A stretch of DNA of 64,000 nt from Amycolatopsis cihanbeyliensis. Its GTDB lineage: Bacteria; Actinomycetota; Actinomycetes; Mycobacteriales; Pseudonocardiaceae. Shown in pieces: positions 41,734 to 50,057 of this stretch. A program made the position numbers and the translations under genes. The notes beneath the pieces are model-generated. The model saw only the letters and a list, made by a program, of their open reading frames with translations. It was not told the DNA's origin and made no database searches. The stretch covers positions 62,001-126,000 of the forward strand of contig NZ_VFML01000002.1 in assembly GCF_006715045.1 (NCBI RefSeq), written 5' to 3'. Every line of letters begins with the position of its first letter. Within the stretch, counting starts at the first letter, position 1.

Positions 41734-42846
41734 ATGACGACACCCACCCAGCAGCAGCGTGACTTCGTGCACGCCATCGGCGAGTTCTGCCGCCGCGAGT
41801 TGCCCGGCGCGTCCGCGGCACCACACGACGCGGGGATCTACGCGAAGCTGGCCGAGCTCGGCTGGCTCGGCATCGCGCTCCCGGAGGAGTACGGCGGCTC
41901 CGGTGGCGGGATGACGGACCTGGTGCTGTTCCTCGAGGAGACCGGCTACTGGCAGGCGCCGATCGGTGGGTTCGCCACCTCGGTGATCACGGCGGCCGCG
42001 TACCGGAACTTCGGTAACGAGGCCCAGAAACGTCGGGTGCTCACCGACTTCCTGAACGGCAGGGTACTGTCGATCTCGATGTCCGAGCCGGGTGCCGGCT
42101 CGGACGTGGGAGCGCTGACCTGCCGCGCGGAGCGTACCGCCGAGGGCTGGGTGCTGAACGGGCAGAAGACCTGGTGCTCGAACGCGCATATCGCCGAGCA
42201 CATCCTGCTGGTGGCGCGCACCTCCACCGAGGGAGGCAAGCACGAGGGGTTGACCATGTTCTCGGTGCCCGCCGGCATCGAAGGGCTCACCGTGCACGGC
42301 ATCGACACCATGGGTGGCAGGGAGGTCAACGACCTGTACCTCACCGACTGCCTCCTGCCCGCGGACGCGGTGGTCGGCGTGGAGGGCAGGGCCTGGCCGC
42401 AACTGATGGCCGGGTTGAACATCGAGCGGATGATCCTGGCGGCACATATGCTCGGCACCGCCCGGCGCGCCTTCGACGACACGGTGGGTTACGTGCGGCA
42501 GCGCGAGCAGTTCGGCCGGCCGGTCGGCAGCTTCCAAGCCCTGCGGCACCGGCTCGCCGACCACGCGACCGAGCTGGAATGCACCCGCCTGCTGGTACAC
42601 GACGTGGCCCGCAGGATCGAGGAGAACCCGGGTGAGCCACTCCCCCGCGCGGCCTCGATGGCCAAGCTCAAGGCCACCGAGTTCGCCAAGGCCATGGCAC
42701 TGGACGGCATGCAGATGATGGGCGGCTACGGCTACGCCACCGAGTACGGCATGGAGCGCCTGCTCCGCAGCAGCGTCGTTTCCACCGTGTACGGCGGAAC
42801 CAGCGAGATCCAACGGGACATCATCGGCAAGTCCCTCGGCCTCTGA
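41734..42846 (+). CDS. acyl-CoA dehydrogenase
   Basis: A 370-residue FAD enzyme that inserts a double bond next to the thioester of an acyl-CoA. Motifs: LGIALPEEYGGSGGG, LSISMSEPGAGSDVGAL (FAD loop), QKTWCSNAHIAEH, and the C-terminal MQMMGGYGYATEYGMERLLRS and YGGTSEIQRDIIGKSLGL. It starts 22 bases after the Mas stop on the same strand, so it likely belongs to the mce operon. It would act on the imported lipid once activated to its CoA ester. The catalytic Glu falls in the EYGMER region. Confidence 0.92.
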   Translation: MTTPTQQQRDFVHAIGEFCRRELPGASAAPHDAGIYAKLAELGWLGIALPEEYGGSGGGMTDLVLFLEETGYWQAPIGGFATSVITAAAYRNFGNEAQKRRVLTDFLNGRVLSISMSEPGAGSDVGALTCRAERTAEGWVLNGQKTWCSNAHIAEHILLVARTSTEGGKHEGLTMFSVPAGIEGLTVHGIDTMGGREVNDLYLTDCLLPADAVVGVEGRAWPQLMAGLNIERMILAAHMLGTARRAFDDTVGYVRQREQFGRPVGSFQALRHRLADHATELECTRLLVHDVARRIEENPGEPLPRAASMAKLKATEFAKAMALDGMQMMGGYGYATEYGMERLLRSSVVSTVYGGTSEIQRDIIGKSLGL

Positions 42847-42850
42847 TCGT

Positions 42851-42900
42851 GTTTGCCGTTCCCGCGCACGAGTTTGCCGCTCACGTACGTGAGTTTGCCG
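42851..42900 (+). repeat. CGGCAAAC 21-bp-period repeat, site C (inverted, 3 units)
   Basis: GTTTGCCG starts at 42851, 42872 and 42893, exactly 21 bases apart, beginning 4 bases after the acyl-CoA dehydrogenase stop. The third copy is the loop of a GTGAG/CTCAC hairpin, as at site A. A decayed copy follows near 42912. No gene was found in the rest of the 300-base gap to 43146. Confidence 0.75.
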
Positions 42901-43146
42901 CTCACATGCCCGTTTTTGCTGTTTGCGTACGGCCAACAGAGGACGTGCCGGTGTGCACACGGCCTCCGCACGTGCCAATGCATATGCGGCCATTCGGGTT
43001 GTGCTGCCCGCTCAGTGGGCCGCGACCGTTTCGCGATGCCCGCCCGCGGTGGTATGCATCTACCGTACCGGTCGATAACAACGGCGGAGGAATGCCGCCG
43101 AGAACCGGTTCGAAGATCCTCTCACAACACCGGAAAGGTTGATCTT

Positions 43147-43533
43147 GTGTCGGGTTCAGGCCTGTATCAACGTCTCGGTCGGCACGCGGGAACGGCCGCG
43201 ATAGTTGATGATTTCTATCGGCGAGTACTCGCGGATGCCGACCTCCAGCGCCATTTCGCCGGGGTCAGCATGCCGATACAGCGCAGGCATATGACGGCAT
43301 TCCTGATCTCCGCGGTCGGCGGCCCGGACACCTACCGCGGTCGCGACCTGAACAGCGCGCACGAAGGCCTCGCGGTGACCGGAAGCGATTTCGACGGTAT
43401 CGCCGAGTTGCTGGCACAGTCGCTGCGTGAGCACGCGGTGGCCGAGGAGGATGTGGCGACCGTGCTCACCAGGATAGGGAGCCTGAGATCGCAGATCGTC
43501 GGTGTGGACGGGCAGTGGATCCGGCGGCACTGA
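43147..43533 (+). CDS. truncated hemoglobin, group I (GlbN/TrHbN-like)
   Basis: A 128-residue 2-over-2 globin. Family marks: LYQRLGRHAGTAAIVDDFYRRVLADADLQRHF (helices B/E, cited in parts: GRHAGTAAIVDDFYRRVL), MTAFLISAVGGPDTYRGRDL with the proximal-histidine side in AHEGLAVTG. Group I members detoxify nitric oxide with O2 or bind O2. GTG 43147 follows GGAAAGG. Its end overlaps the next globin gene by 19 bases, so the two globins are made together. No reductase gene is beside it. Confidence 0.9.
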   Translation: MSGSGLYQRLGRHAGTAAIVDDFYRRVLADADLQRHFAGVSMPIQRRHMTAFLISAVGGPDTYRGRDLNSAHEGLAVTGSDFDGIAELLAQSLREHAVAEEDVATVLTRIGSLRSQIVGVDGQWIRRH

Positions 43534-43946
43534 AAGAATCCTGGACGCGGGTGTGCGCCGCGGGCGGCGACGCGGTGGCATTGTACTTCTACTCGCATCT
43601 CGCGCTGCGTGAACCGGCGATTCGTGACATGTTTCCGCTGGGCATGGCAGGCCAGCGGGACAAGTTCGTCAATGCCCTCGGCACGATCGTGGCCTCGGTG
43701 GACCAAGTCGACCGGCTCGGGGATTTCCTGGCACGATTGGGCAGCGAACATGTCGAATTCGGCGCAAAACCGGAGCATTACCCGCCGGTGGGATCCAGCC
43801 TGATCGCCACGTTGGCGCATTTCGAGGGCGCTGCCTGGACGCCGGAACTGGCCACGAACTGGGCCGAGGCGTACCAGGCGATCAGCGCGGTAATGCTGGA
43901 GGCCGCCGAAAGCTCCGGCACCGACCGGCCCGGAACCTGGAGGTGA
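43515..43946 (+). CDS. single-domain globin, flavohemoglobin type
   Basis: A 143-residue 3-over-3 globin resembling the heme domain of flavohemoglobin but lacking its FAD and NAD domains. Marks: LYFYSHLALREPAIRDMFPLGM, the proximal-His segment SEHVEFGAKPEHYPPVGSSL and WAEAYQAISAVMLEAA. With the truncated globin it could scavenge NO or sense O2; which reductase serves it is unknown. GTG 43515 lies inside the previous gene. Two globins of different families in one coupled unit are uncommon. Confidence 0.88.
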   Translation: MDPAALKESWTRVCAAGGDAVALYFYSHLALREPAIRDMFPLGMAGQRDKFVNALGTIVASVDQVDRLGDFLARLGSEHVEFGAKPEHYPPVGSSLIATLAHFEGAAWTPELATNWAEAYQAISAVMLEAAESSGTDRPGTWR

Positions 43947-43951
43947 TCACT

Positions 43952-44506
43952 ATGCCGCATTCTTCCCGACACCACCGACTCACCCCGCACGACGTACGCG
44001 GGGTCCGGTTCCCGCCGAGCCGGTTCGGCACCCGCGGGTACCGGGAAAGCGATGTGGACGCGTTCCTCGACCTGCTGGCCGAGGCGCTGGCCGAGCGCGA
44101 TCGGGAGATCGCAAGGGAACGCGAGGAAATCCACCGGATCCGCGACTGGCGCCGCTCGCACGGAGTGCCGGACGAGGGGCGGCGCGAACCGACCCCCGCG
44201 GAGGTCAATATCTACAGCCGGGCCCAGCTCCGCGCCGAGTCACTCGAAGCCAGGGCGCAACACCTGCTGCGGCAGTCCGAAGCGGCCGCGCGGCAACGAT
44301 TCGACGAGATCGTGCATCAGGCCAGCGATCAAGCCAAGGTGGTCAGCGTGCACGCGTCGGTGATCCGAAACCTGCTCGAGGCCCAGCTGCAGCGGCTGAT
44401 CCAGGAGATCCACGACCTCGGCAATCCAGCCGGCGGCGACGCCGAAGGATGGCAGGCCGACCAGTCACCGTCGCTGGGGGTACATCGTGCGGACGGCCGG
44501 TCCTGA
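43952..44506 (+). CDS. DivIVA-domain coiled-coil protein
   Basis: A 184-residue protein. The N-terminal DivIVA motif is RLTPHDVRGVRFPPSRFG, then [22 protein letters not shown]. The rest is coiled coil (REIAREREEIHRIRDWRR, SLEARAQHLLRQSEAAARQRFDEI). Such proteins recruit cell-wall or cytoskeletal factors to poles and curved membrane; this one is shorter than Wag31. ATG 43952 has AGGTGATC upstream; the GTG at 43943 overlaps the globin stop and is the alternative. Its place just after two globins is unusual, and a functional link is not known. Confidence 0.82.
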   Translation: MPHSSRHHRLTPHDVRGVRFPPSRFGTRGYRESDVDAFLDLLAEALAERDREIAREREEIHRIRDWRRSHGVPDEGRREPTPAEVNIYSRAQLRAESLEARAQHLLRQSEAAARQRFDEIVHQASDQAKVVSVHASVIRNLLEAQLQRLIQEIHDLGNPAGGDAEGWQADQSPSLGVHRADGRS

Positions 44507-44714
44507 CCGACCGGGCGGGGCCACTTCATTCTTCCTCGTAGCTCATACACACTCAGTTGACATCGGCCGATCAGGCCAACTTGATCACAGTATTCAACGA
44601 TTCTTGTTATCAATTTCTTACGAAAGGGGGTCGACGCTGGATACATGACGGACCGCGCGGGTAGGAGTGTTTCCGTATTCGCAGGTCACACGATGAGCAC
44701 CGGAGGTCCGTTTC
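44507..44714 (+). promoter_or_regulatory. AT-rich promoter region of the adenylation-enzyme operon
   Basis: These 208 bases hold no gene but are the most AT-rich stretch near. TTGACA lies at about 44557-44562. TTGATC...TGTTAT (about 44582-44611) is another promoter candidate. TTGA-tcacagtat-TCAA resembles an FNR/CRP-type half pair. CGGAGG before ATG 44715 is the ribosome site. Confidence 0.4.
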
Positions 44715-46301
44715 ATGCGCCAAAAAACGGTTGATCACCCGAGAACGGAACCCACGGCCGACCCGCTGGAAAACCTCTCCGACAACGATCGCCTGCTGTT
44801 CCACGCATTCGGGTGGGGCGAGAGCAGGCCGGTGCCACACACCCTTGTGCACCACGCCTTCGAGCACCACGCCGCCGCGGCGCCGGACGCGATCGCCGCC
44901 GAGCACCGGGGCGAACGAATCACCTACGGCGAGCTGAACCGCCGGGCCGACCGGTTGGCCCGTATTCTGGCCGGATACGGGGTACGCCGCGGCGACCGGG
45001 TCGGGCTGTTCCTGCGCCGCGGCATCCCGATGCTGACCGGCATCCTGGGCACGCTCAAGGCGGGGGCCGGCTATGTGCCACAGGATGTCCGCATCGCCAC
45101 CGAACCGCAGCTACGGCACATCATCGCCACCGCGGGCACCCGCGTCATACTCACCCTTTCCGACCTCGCCGACCGCATCCCGGCGCCCGAGGGGCACACC
45201 TGCCTCACGCTGGACACCCTGCCGGACCCGCCCGCCGGACCCGCGCCGGAGGAGGACTTCCCGCCCCCGGAACCGGGTCGCGCGGAGGACACCTGCTACG
45301 TGCTGTTCACCTCGGGAACCACCGGAAATCCGAACGGCGTGCGGATCACGCACGGCAACGTGTGCAACATCCTGCTGGGCGAACCGGGTGGCCTGGGGAT
45401 CCGGCCGGGCTGGCGGGTCGCCCAACTGCTGAACATCGCCTTCGACATGGCCGCGTGGGAGATACTCGGCTGCCTCAGCCACGGCGGTACCCTGGTCATC
45501 CGGGACGAGGACCTCGCCGACACCGTCCGCGAGGTGGAGGTCGTGATCGCCACGCCGACCGTTCTGGGCTCGATAGACCCCGCGTCCGCCCGGCGGATAC
45601 GGCGGGTCGCCGTGGCCGGGGAACCGTGCCCGCGGCCGCTCGCCGACCGGTGGGCACGGTTGTGCACCTTCCACAACGCCTGCGGGCCGACCGAGACGAC
45701 GATCGTGAACACCATGCAGCGGCACGAGCCCGGCGCCCTGCGGCTCACCATCGGCCGCCCGACGCCGAACAACACCGTGTACGTGCTCGACGAGCACCGC
45801 AGGCCCTGCCCGATCGGGGAAACCGGGGAGATGTGGGCCGGCGGGGCCGGGGTGTCCGCGGGATACCTGGACAACCCGCGGCTCAATGCCGAGCGCTACG
45901 CACCGGATCCGTTCCTGCCGGGGAACCGGTTGATGTTCCGCACCCGCGACCTCGGCCGCTGGACCCCCGACGGCGAGTTGGAGCATCTGGGCCGGACCGA
46001 CGACCAGGTGAAGGTCCGGGGCTTCCGGGTGGAGCTGGACTCGGTGTCGGCCGCGCTGGAGGTCGTTCCGGGATGCACCAGGGCCGCGACGATCAAACTG
46101 GACGACCGGACGCTGGTGTCCTTCGTCCAGCCCACCGCGGTCGATCCGGTCGAGGCGGCAGCGGCGGTGGCCGCGGCACTGCCCTACTACTGCGTGCCCG
46201 CGCGGGTGTACCCACTGCCCGCGTTGCCGTCCACCAGCCGGGGAAAGATCGACAAAGCGGCGCTGCTCAGGATCGCCCGCACGGAAGGGATCGCGGCATG
46301 A
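44715..46301 (+). CDS. free-standing adenylation (AMP-binding) enzyme, NRPS-type
   Basis: A 528-residue adenylation protein with all core motifs: LFTSGTTGNPNGVRITHGN (A3), NIAFDMAAWEI (A4), NACGPTETTI (A5), RTRDLGRWTPDG (A7), GRTDDQVKVRGFRVEL (A8) and the C-terminal lysine in STSRGKIDKAAL (A10). The Asp of FDMAAWE is the residue that holds an amino acid's alpha-amine, so an amino acid substrate is likely. No carrier, condensation or reductase domain is attached. ATGA couples it to a membrane flavoprotein that may act on the activated product. Confidence 0.9.
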   Translation: MRQKTVDHPRTEPTADPLENLSDNDRLLFHAFGWGESRPVPHTLVHHAFEHHAAAAPDAIAAEHRGERITYGELNRRADRLARILAGYGVRRGDRVGLFLRRGIPMLTGILGTLKAGAGYVPQDVRIATEPQLRHIIATAGTRVILTLSDLADRIPAPEGHTCLTLDTLPDPPAGPAPEEDFPPPEPGRAEDTCYVLFTSGTTGNPNGVRITHGNVCNILLGEPGGLGIRPGWRVAQLLNIAFDMAAWEILGCLSHGGTLVIRDEDLADTVREVEVVIATPTVLGSIDPASARRIRRVAVAGEPCPRPLADRWARLCTFHNACGPTETTIVNTMQRHEPGALRLTIGRPTPNNTVYVLDEHRRPCPIGETGEMWAGGAGVSAGYLDNPRLNAERYAPDPFLPGNRLMFRTRDLGRWTPDGELEHLGRTDDQVKVRGFRVELDSVSAALEVVPGCTRAATIKLDDRTLVSFVQPTAVDPVEAAAAVAAALPYYCVPARVYPLPALPSTSRGKIDKAALLRIARTEGIAA

Positions 46302-47575
46302 CGGCGATCCTGCGCGAATCCCCGCCCGCGACCGACCAGGTCACCCTGCCCCCGCCGACCTCGGCGCTGCGCCGGATCGGCAAGCATCCGCGGCTGATGC
46401 ACTATCACCGGCTGGCCGCGCTCGTGCTCGTGCTGAACATCGTCCTGCTCGGACTCCAGCTCGGCGACGGCGGCCCCGGCACATCGTTCGCCGCATGGGC
46501 GACCACCGCCAACATCACCCTTGCCGTGCTCGTCCGCCAGCAGTACGTCATCAACTTCCTGTTCTGGCTGGCCACCAGGGCGCCCACCAGCTGGCCGTTG
46601 CGGATCAGGTGGACCCTGGCGAAGGTGTACCACTTCGGCGGCCTGCACGCGGGCGCGGCGATCGCGGGCACGCTGTGGTTCGGCACGCTCACCGCACTGC
46701 TCACCGTGCGGGGCGCGGACACCGCCGTGCTGCTTGTCTCGTACCTGCTGGCCGGCCTCCTCCTGGTGCTGGTGGCCACCGCGCTGCCCGCGTTCCGGTC
46801 GAGATACCACGACCGGTTCGAGCTGATCCACCGGTTCGGCGGCTGGGCCGCGCTCGGCTTGTTCTGGTCCCAGACCGTACTGCTCGGCTCCGCGGGAGTG
46901 TGGCTGCTGGCGCTGGCCACGGTGAGCGTGGCCCTGCCGTGGCTACGGCTGCGTCGCGTTCCGGTGCACACCGAACGACCCTCCGCGCATGTGGCGCTGG
47001 CCCGCTTCACCCGCGGCAGGAAACCGTTCCCCGGCTCGTCCACCACGATCAGCCGCAGCCCGCTGCGGGAATGGCATTCGTTCGCCAACATCCCGGCACC
47101 GGACACCGACGGTTTCCGGCTGACCATCTCCCGCGCGGGCGACTGGACCGGATCGTTCATCGACGACCTGCCGTCCCATGTCTGGGTCAAGGGCATCACC
47201 ACCGCGGGGGTCGCCAATATCGAAACCCTGTTCAGCAAGGTGGTGTACGTGGCCACCGGCAGCGGGATCGGACCGTGCCTCCCGCATCTGCTGGCCCAGC
47301 AGGTCCCCGCCCGCCTGGTCTGGGCGACCCGCGAACCCCGCGACACCTACGGTCCCGCGCTGGTCGACGAAATCCTTGCGGCGCAACCGAACGCGATGAT
47401 CTGGGACACCTCGGCACACGGCAAGCCCGATATGGTCCGGCTGGCCTACGCGGCCTACCGGGACTTCGGCGCGGAGGCCGTCATCTGCATCTCGAACAAG
47501 AAACTCACCTGGCGGGTCGTGCAGGGCCTTGAACAACGCGGTATCCCGGCCTACGGCGCGATCTGGGATTCCTGA
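46298..47575 (+). CDS. integral membrane flavoprotein reductase (TmpA-like)
   Basis: A 425-residue protein. The first 230 residues have about six membrane helices with several histidines ([38 protein letters not shown]), resembling ferric-reductase/heme membrane domains. The rest is a cytoplasmic ferredoxin-reductase-like part: FAD region [13 protein letters not shown] motif [13 protein letters not shown]. From memory this recalls Aspergillus TmpA-type flavoproteins, which pair with NRPS-like proteins. It could move electrons across the membrane to reduce a product of the adenylation enzyme. Substrate and role are inferred. Confidence 0.75.
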   Translation: MTAILRESPPATDQVTLPPPTSALRRIGKHPRLMHYHRLAALVLVLNIVLLGLQLGDGGPGTSFAAWATTANITLAVLVRQQYVINFLFWLATRAPTSWPLRIRWTLAKVYHFGGLHAGAAIAGTLWFGTLTALLTVRGADTAVLLVSYLLAGLLLVLVATALPAFRSRYHDRFELIHRFGGWAALGLFWSQTVLLGSAGVWLLALATVSVALPWLRLRRVPVHTERPSAHVALARFTRGRKPFPGSSTTISRSPLREWHSFANIPAPDTDGFRLTISRAGDWTGSFIDDLPSHVWVKGITTAGVANIETLFSKVVYVATGSGIGPCLPHLLAQQVPARLVWATREPRDTYGPALVDEILAAQPNAMIWDTSAHGKPDMVRLAYAAYRDFGAEAVICISNKKLTWRVVQGLEQRGIPAYGAIWDS

Positions 47576-47603
47576 CCGCGACCGGACACGAGACGAGGCA
47601 ACG

Positions 47604-48368
47604 ATGAACCTGAAGATCGAACGTAGCGGACGGGTCGTCACGGTACGGCTGCACCGACCCGAGGTCCGCAACGCACTGAGCACCGAACTGCTGACCGAGC
47701 TCATCGAGACCCTGCGGCCGCTGGACTCCGATCCCGAGGTGGGGTGTTTCGTCATCACCGGCTCGGAACGGGCCTTCGCCGCCGGGGCCGATATCGGCGA
47801 GATGGCGGGGAAGTCCTTCGCCGAGGTGTACACGACGGACTTCTTCGCCGGCTGGGACGCCTTCGCCGCGCTGCGTACCCCGAAGATCGCCGCGGTTTCC
47901 GGCTACGCCCTCGGCGGCGGGTGCGAGCTGGCGATGATGTGCGACCTGATCGTCGCCGCCGACTCGGCGCGGTTCGGCCAACCCGAGATCACCCTCGGCG
48001 TGATTCCCGGTATCGGCGGGACCCAGCGGCTCACCCGGCTCGTCGGCAAGGCCAAGGCGATGGATCTGGTTCTCACCGGCCGGATGATGGACGCCGCCGA
48101 AGCCGAACGGTGCGGCCTGGTTTCCAGGGTCTTCCCGGACGAGCGGCTGCTGACCGAGGTGGCCGCCATCGCGGAGGGTATCGCCGGCCGTGGCAGGCTC
48201 GCCGTCCTGGCGGCACGCGAGTCGGTCGACCGCGCGCTGGAGGGCGGCCTTGCCGAGGGACTTCGGTTCGAACGCCGGATCTTCCATGCCCTGTTCGCGA
48301 CCGCCGACCAGGCGGAGGGAATGCGGGCGTTCCTGGAGAAACGACAACCCCACTTCACCGGCGGCTGA
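47604..48368 (+). CDS. enoyl-CoA hydratase/isomerase family protein
   Basis: A 254-residue crotonase-fold enzyme. The oxyanion and catalytic stretches are [57 protein letters not shown] (cited in parts: [19 protein letters not shown]), with both glutamates (CEL, PEI) present as in true hydratases. It should add water across an enoyl-CoA bond. ATG 47604 is 28 bases after the membrane flavoprotein stop, so the three genes probably form one operon. How it fits with an adenylation enzyme is unclear. Confidence 0.92.
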   Translation: MNLKIERSGRVVTVRLHRPEVRNALSTELLTELIETLRPLDSDPEVGCFVITGSERAFAAGADIGEMAGKSFAEVYTTDFFAGWDAFAALRTPKIAAVSGYALGGGCELAMMCDLIVAADSARFGQPEITLGVIPGIGGTQRLTRLVGKAKAMDLVLTGRMMDAAEAERCGLVSRVFPDERLLTEVAAIAEGIAGRGRLAVLAARESVDRALEGGLAEGLRFERRIFHALFATADQAEGMRAFLEKRQPHFTGG

Positions 48369-48421
48369 CGTGCTCGCCCTCGGCGGGGCCGCATCGTTGC
48401 CCCGCCGAGGGTGGCCGCCAC

Positions 48422-48610
48422 TCAGGCCTCGCGCTTGGGCATCAACACCCACAGTACGATGTAGGCGAGAAACTGTGGTCCGGGCAGGATGCAGGACAGC
48501 ACGAACACCAGCCGCACCTTGCTCCGGTTCCACCCCATCCGATCGGCGATACCGGCACACACCCCGGCGATGACCTTCCCGTTCCGGGGACGGTCCAGCA
48601 CGGCGCCCAT
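48422..48610 (-). CDS. PspC-domain small membrane protein
   Basis: A 62-residue PspC domain: KVIAGVCAGIADRMGWNRSKVRLVFVLSC then a membrane helix LPGPQFLAYIVLWVLMP and a lysine/arginine end. PspC proteins act in envelope-stress (phage-shock) signalling, often with other sensors; this one is the minimal domain alone. It is convergent with the enoyl-CoA hydratase gene and divergent from the GH16 gene. GAGGGAACCC precedes its ATG. No pspA is nearby. Confidence 0.9.
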   Translation of the reverse strand: MGAVLDRPRNGKVIAGVCAGIADRMGWNRSKVRLVFVLSCILPGPQFLAYIVLWVLMPKREA

Positions 48611-48733
48611 GGGTTCCCTCCTTCTGCTCGACTCCCCTCGCACTCTAGTGGCGGGCACTCCGTGGCGCCGGTGGGCAGCTCGCGACCGGGCACCACCCCG
48701 AACCCCTTGCCTCAGTGGTCCAGTCCAGTCACC

Positions 48734-48756
48734 ATTTGTTGTGTCCACGAACAAAT
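48734..48756. promoter_or_regulatory. inverted repeat upstream of GH16
   Basis: ATTTGTT-GTGTCCACG-AACAAAT has perfect 7-base arms and a 9-base centre. It ends 17 bases before the GH16 start, a good operator position. The half-site AACAAAT recurs upstream of the GH64 gene (about 30198-30204), hinting at shared control of the two glucanases. Confidence 0.5.
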
Positions 48757-48772
48757 ACGAAGGGTGACGGCG

Positions 48773-50044
48773 ATGTCCATGATGTCCCATACTCGGCTCG
48801 CCCGACGGCTGCGGATCGGTCTGGCCGCTGCGATCACCGTGACGGCGGCGACGGCAGGGGGCGCGGTCGCCGCCGAACCCGCGGCACCGGAGCCCGCGGC
48901 ACCCGCCGCGCAGGCGGTCACCTTCTTCGACGGTTTCGACGGCCCCGCCGGCACGCCGGTGGACGGCAGCAAGTGGCAACTCGAGACCGGCGACAACGTG
49001 AGCAACCACGAACTGCAGTACTACACCGGCGACACCCGCAACGCCGTGCAGGACGGGCAGGGGAACCTGGTCATCACCGCGCGCGAGGAGAATCCCGCCG
49101 GTTACCAGTGCTGGTACGGACACTGCCGGTACACCTCGGCGCGGCTGAACAGCGCGGGCCGGTTCACCCAGGCCTACGGGCATTTCGAGGCACGCGTCAA
49201 GATGACAAGGGGCCAGGGCATGTGGCCGGCGTTCTGGTTGCTCGGCAACGACATCGGTTCCGTCGGATGGCCGGCCAGCGGGGAGATCGACGTCATGGAG
49301 AACATCGGGTCGGAGCCGAGCACGGTGCACGGCACCGTGCATGGGCCCGGGTACTCCGGCGCGAACGGCATCGGTTCGGGCTACACCCTCCCGGGCGGGC
49401 AGGCTTTCGCCGACGGCTTCCATACCTTCGCCGTCGACTGGGCTCCCGACTCGATCACCTGGTCCGTGGACGGCACGGTCTACCACCGGCTCACCCCGGC
49501 CGATCTCGGCGGCAGGGAGTGGGTGTTCGACAAGCCGTTCTTCATGATCCTGAACCTCGCGGTGGGCGGCGACTGGCCGGGTGAGCCGGACGAGAACACC
49601 ACCTTCCCGCAGCAGTTGGTGGTCGACTACGTCCGCGTCACCCAGGGCGAGGGCGGCCAGGGCGGCGCGATCACCGGGTTGAACGGCAAGTGCATGGACG
49701 TGGCGGGGGCGGCGACCGCGAACGGCACCCCGGTGCAGCTCCACGACTGCAACGGAACCGCCGCGCAACGGTGGACGGTCGGCGCGGACGGCACCATCCG
49801 CGCGCTCGGCAAGTGCCTCGATGTGGACGGCGGCTCGACGGCCAACGGCACCGCCGTACAGCTCTGGGACTGCAACGGCACGGCGGCGCAACGCTGGACG
49901 GTCACCCGGGCCGGAGACATCGTGTACCTGGCGGGGGACAGCTGCCTCGACGTCACCGGGAACAACCCGGCGAACGGGACACCCCTGCAGATCTGGACCT
50001 GTACCGGTGCGGCCAACCAGAAGTGGACCGTGTCCGCGGCCTGA
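48773..50044 (+). CDS. secreted GH16 beta-glucanase with CBM13 lectin domain
   Basis: A 423-residue secreted enzyme. Signal peptide LRIGLAAAITVTAATAGGAVAA; GH16 domain (residues about 45-295) with catalytic GEIDVMENIG (ExDxxE), GQGMWPAFWLLG and HTFAVDWAPDSITWSVDG, fitting endo-beta-1,3-glucanases. The C-terminal 125 residues form a ricin-B-type CBM13 with three QxW-like repeats (NGTAAQRWTV twice, GAANQKWTV). It should attack beta-1,3-glucan and bind it through the lectin. A partner GH64 gene lies at 28926. Confidence 0.94.
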   Translation: MSMMSHTRLARRLRIGLAAAITVTAATAGGAVAAEPAAPEPAAPAAQAVTFFDGFDGPAGTPVDGSKWQLETGDNVSNHELQYYTGDTRNAVQDGQGNLVITAREENPAGYQCWYGHCRYTSARLNSAGRFTQAYGHFEARVKMTRGQGMWPAFWLLGNDIGSVGWPASGEIDVMENIGSEPSTVHGTVHGPGYSGANGIGSGYTLPGGQAFADGFHTFAVDWAPDSITWSVDGTVYHRLTPADLGGREWVFDKPFFMILNLAVGGDWPGEPDENTTFPQQLVVDYVRVTQGEGGQGGAITGLNGKCMDVAGAATANGTPVQLHDCNGTAAQRWTVGADGTIRALGKCLDVDGGSTANGTAVQLWDCNGTAAQRWTVTRAGDIVYLAGDSCLDVTGNNPANGTPLQIWTCTGAANQKWTVSAA

Positions 50045-50057
50045 CCCGCGGGGCCGG

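Noticed and set aside
44715..48368. Nonribosomal peptide biosynthetic cluster
   Set aside because: There is a single adenylation domain with no carrier, condensation or thioesterase domain in the window.
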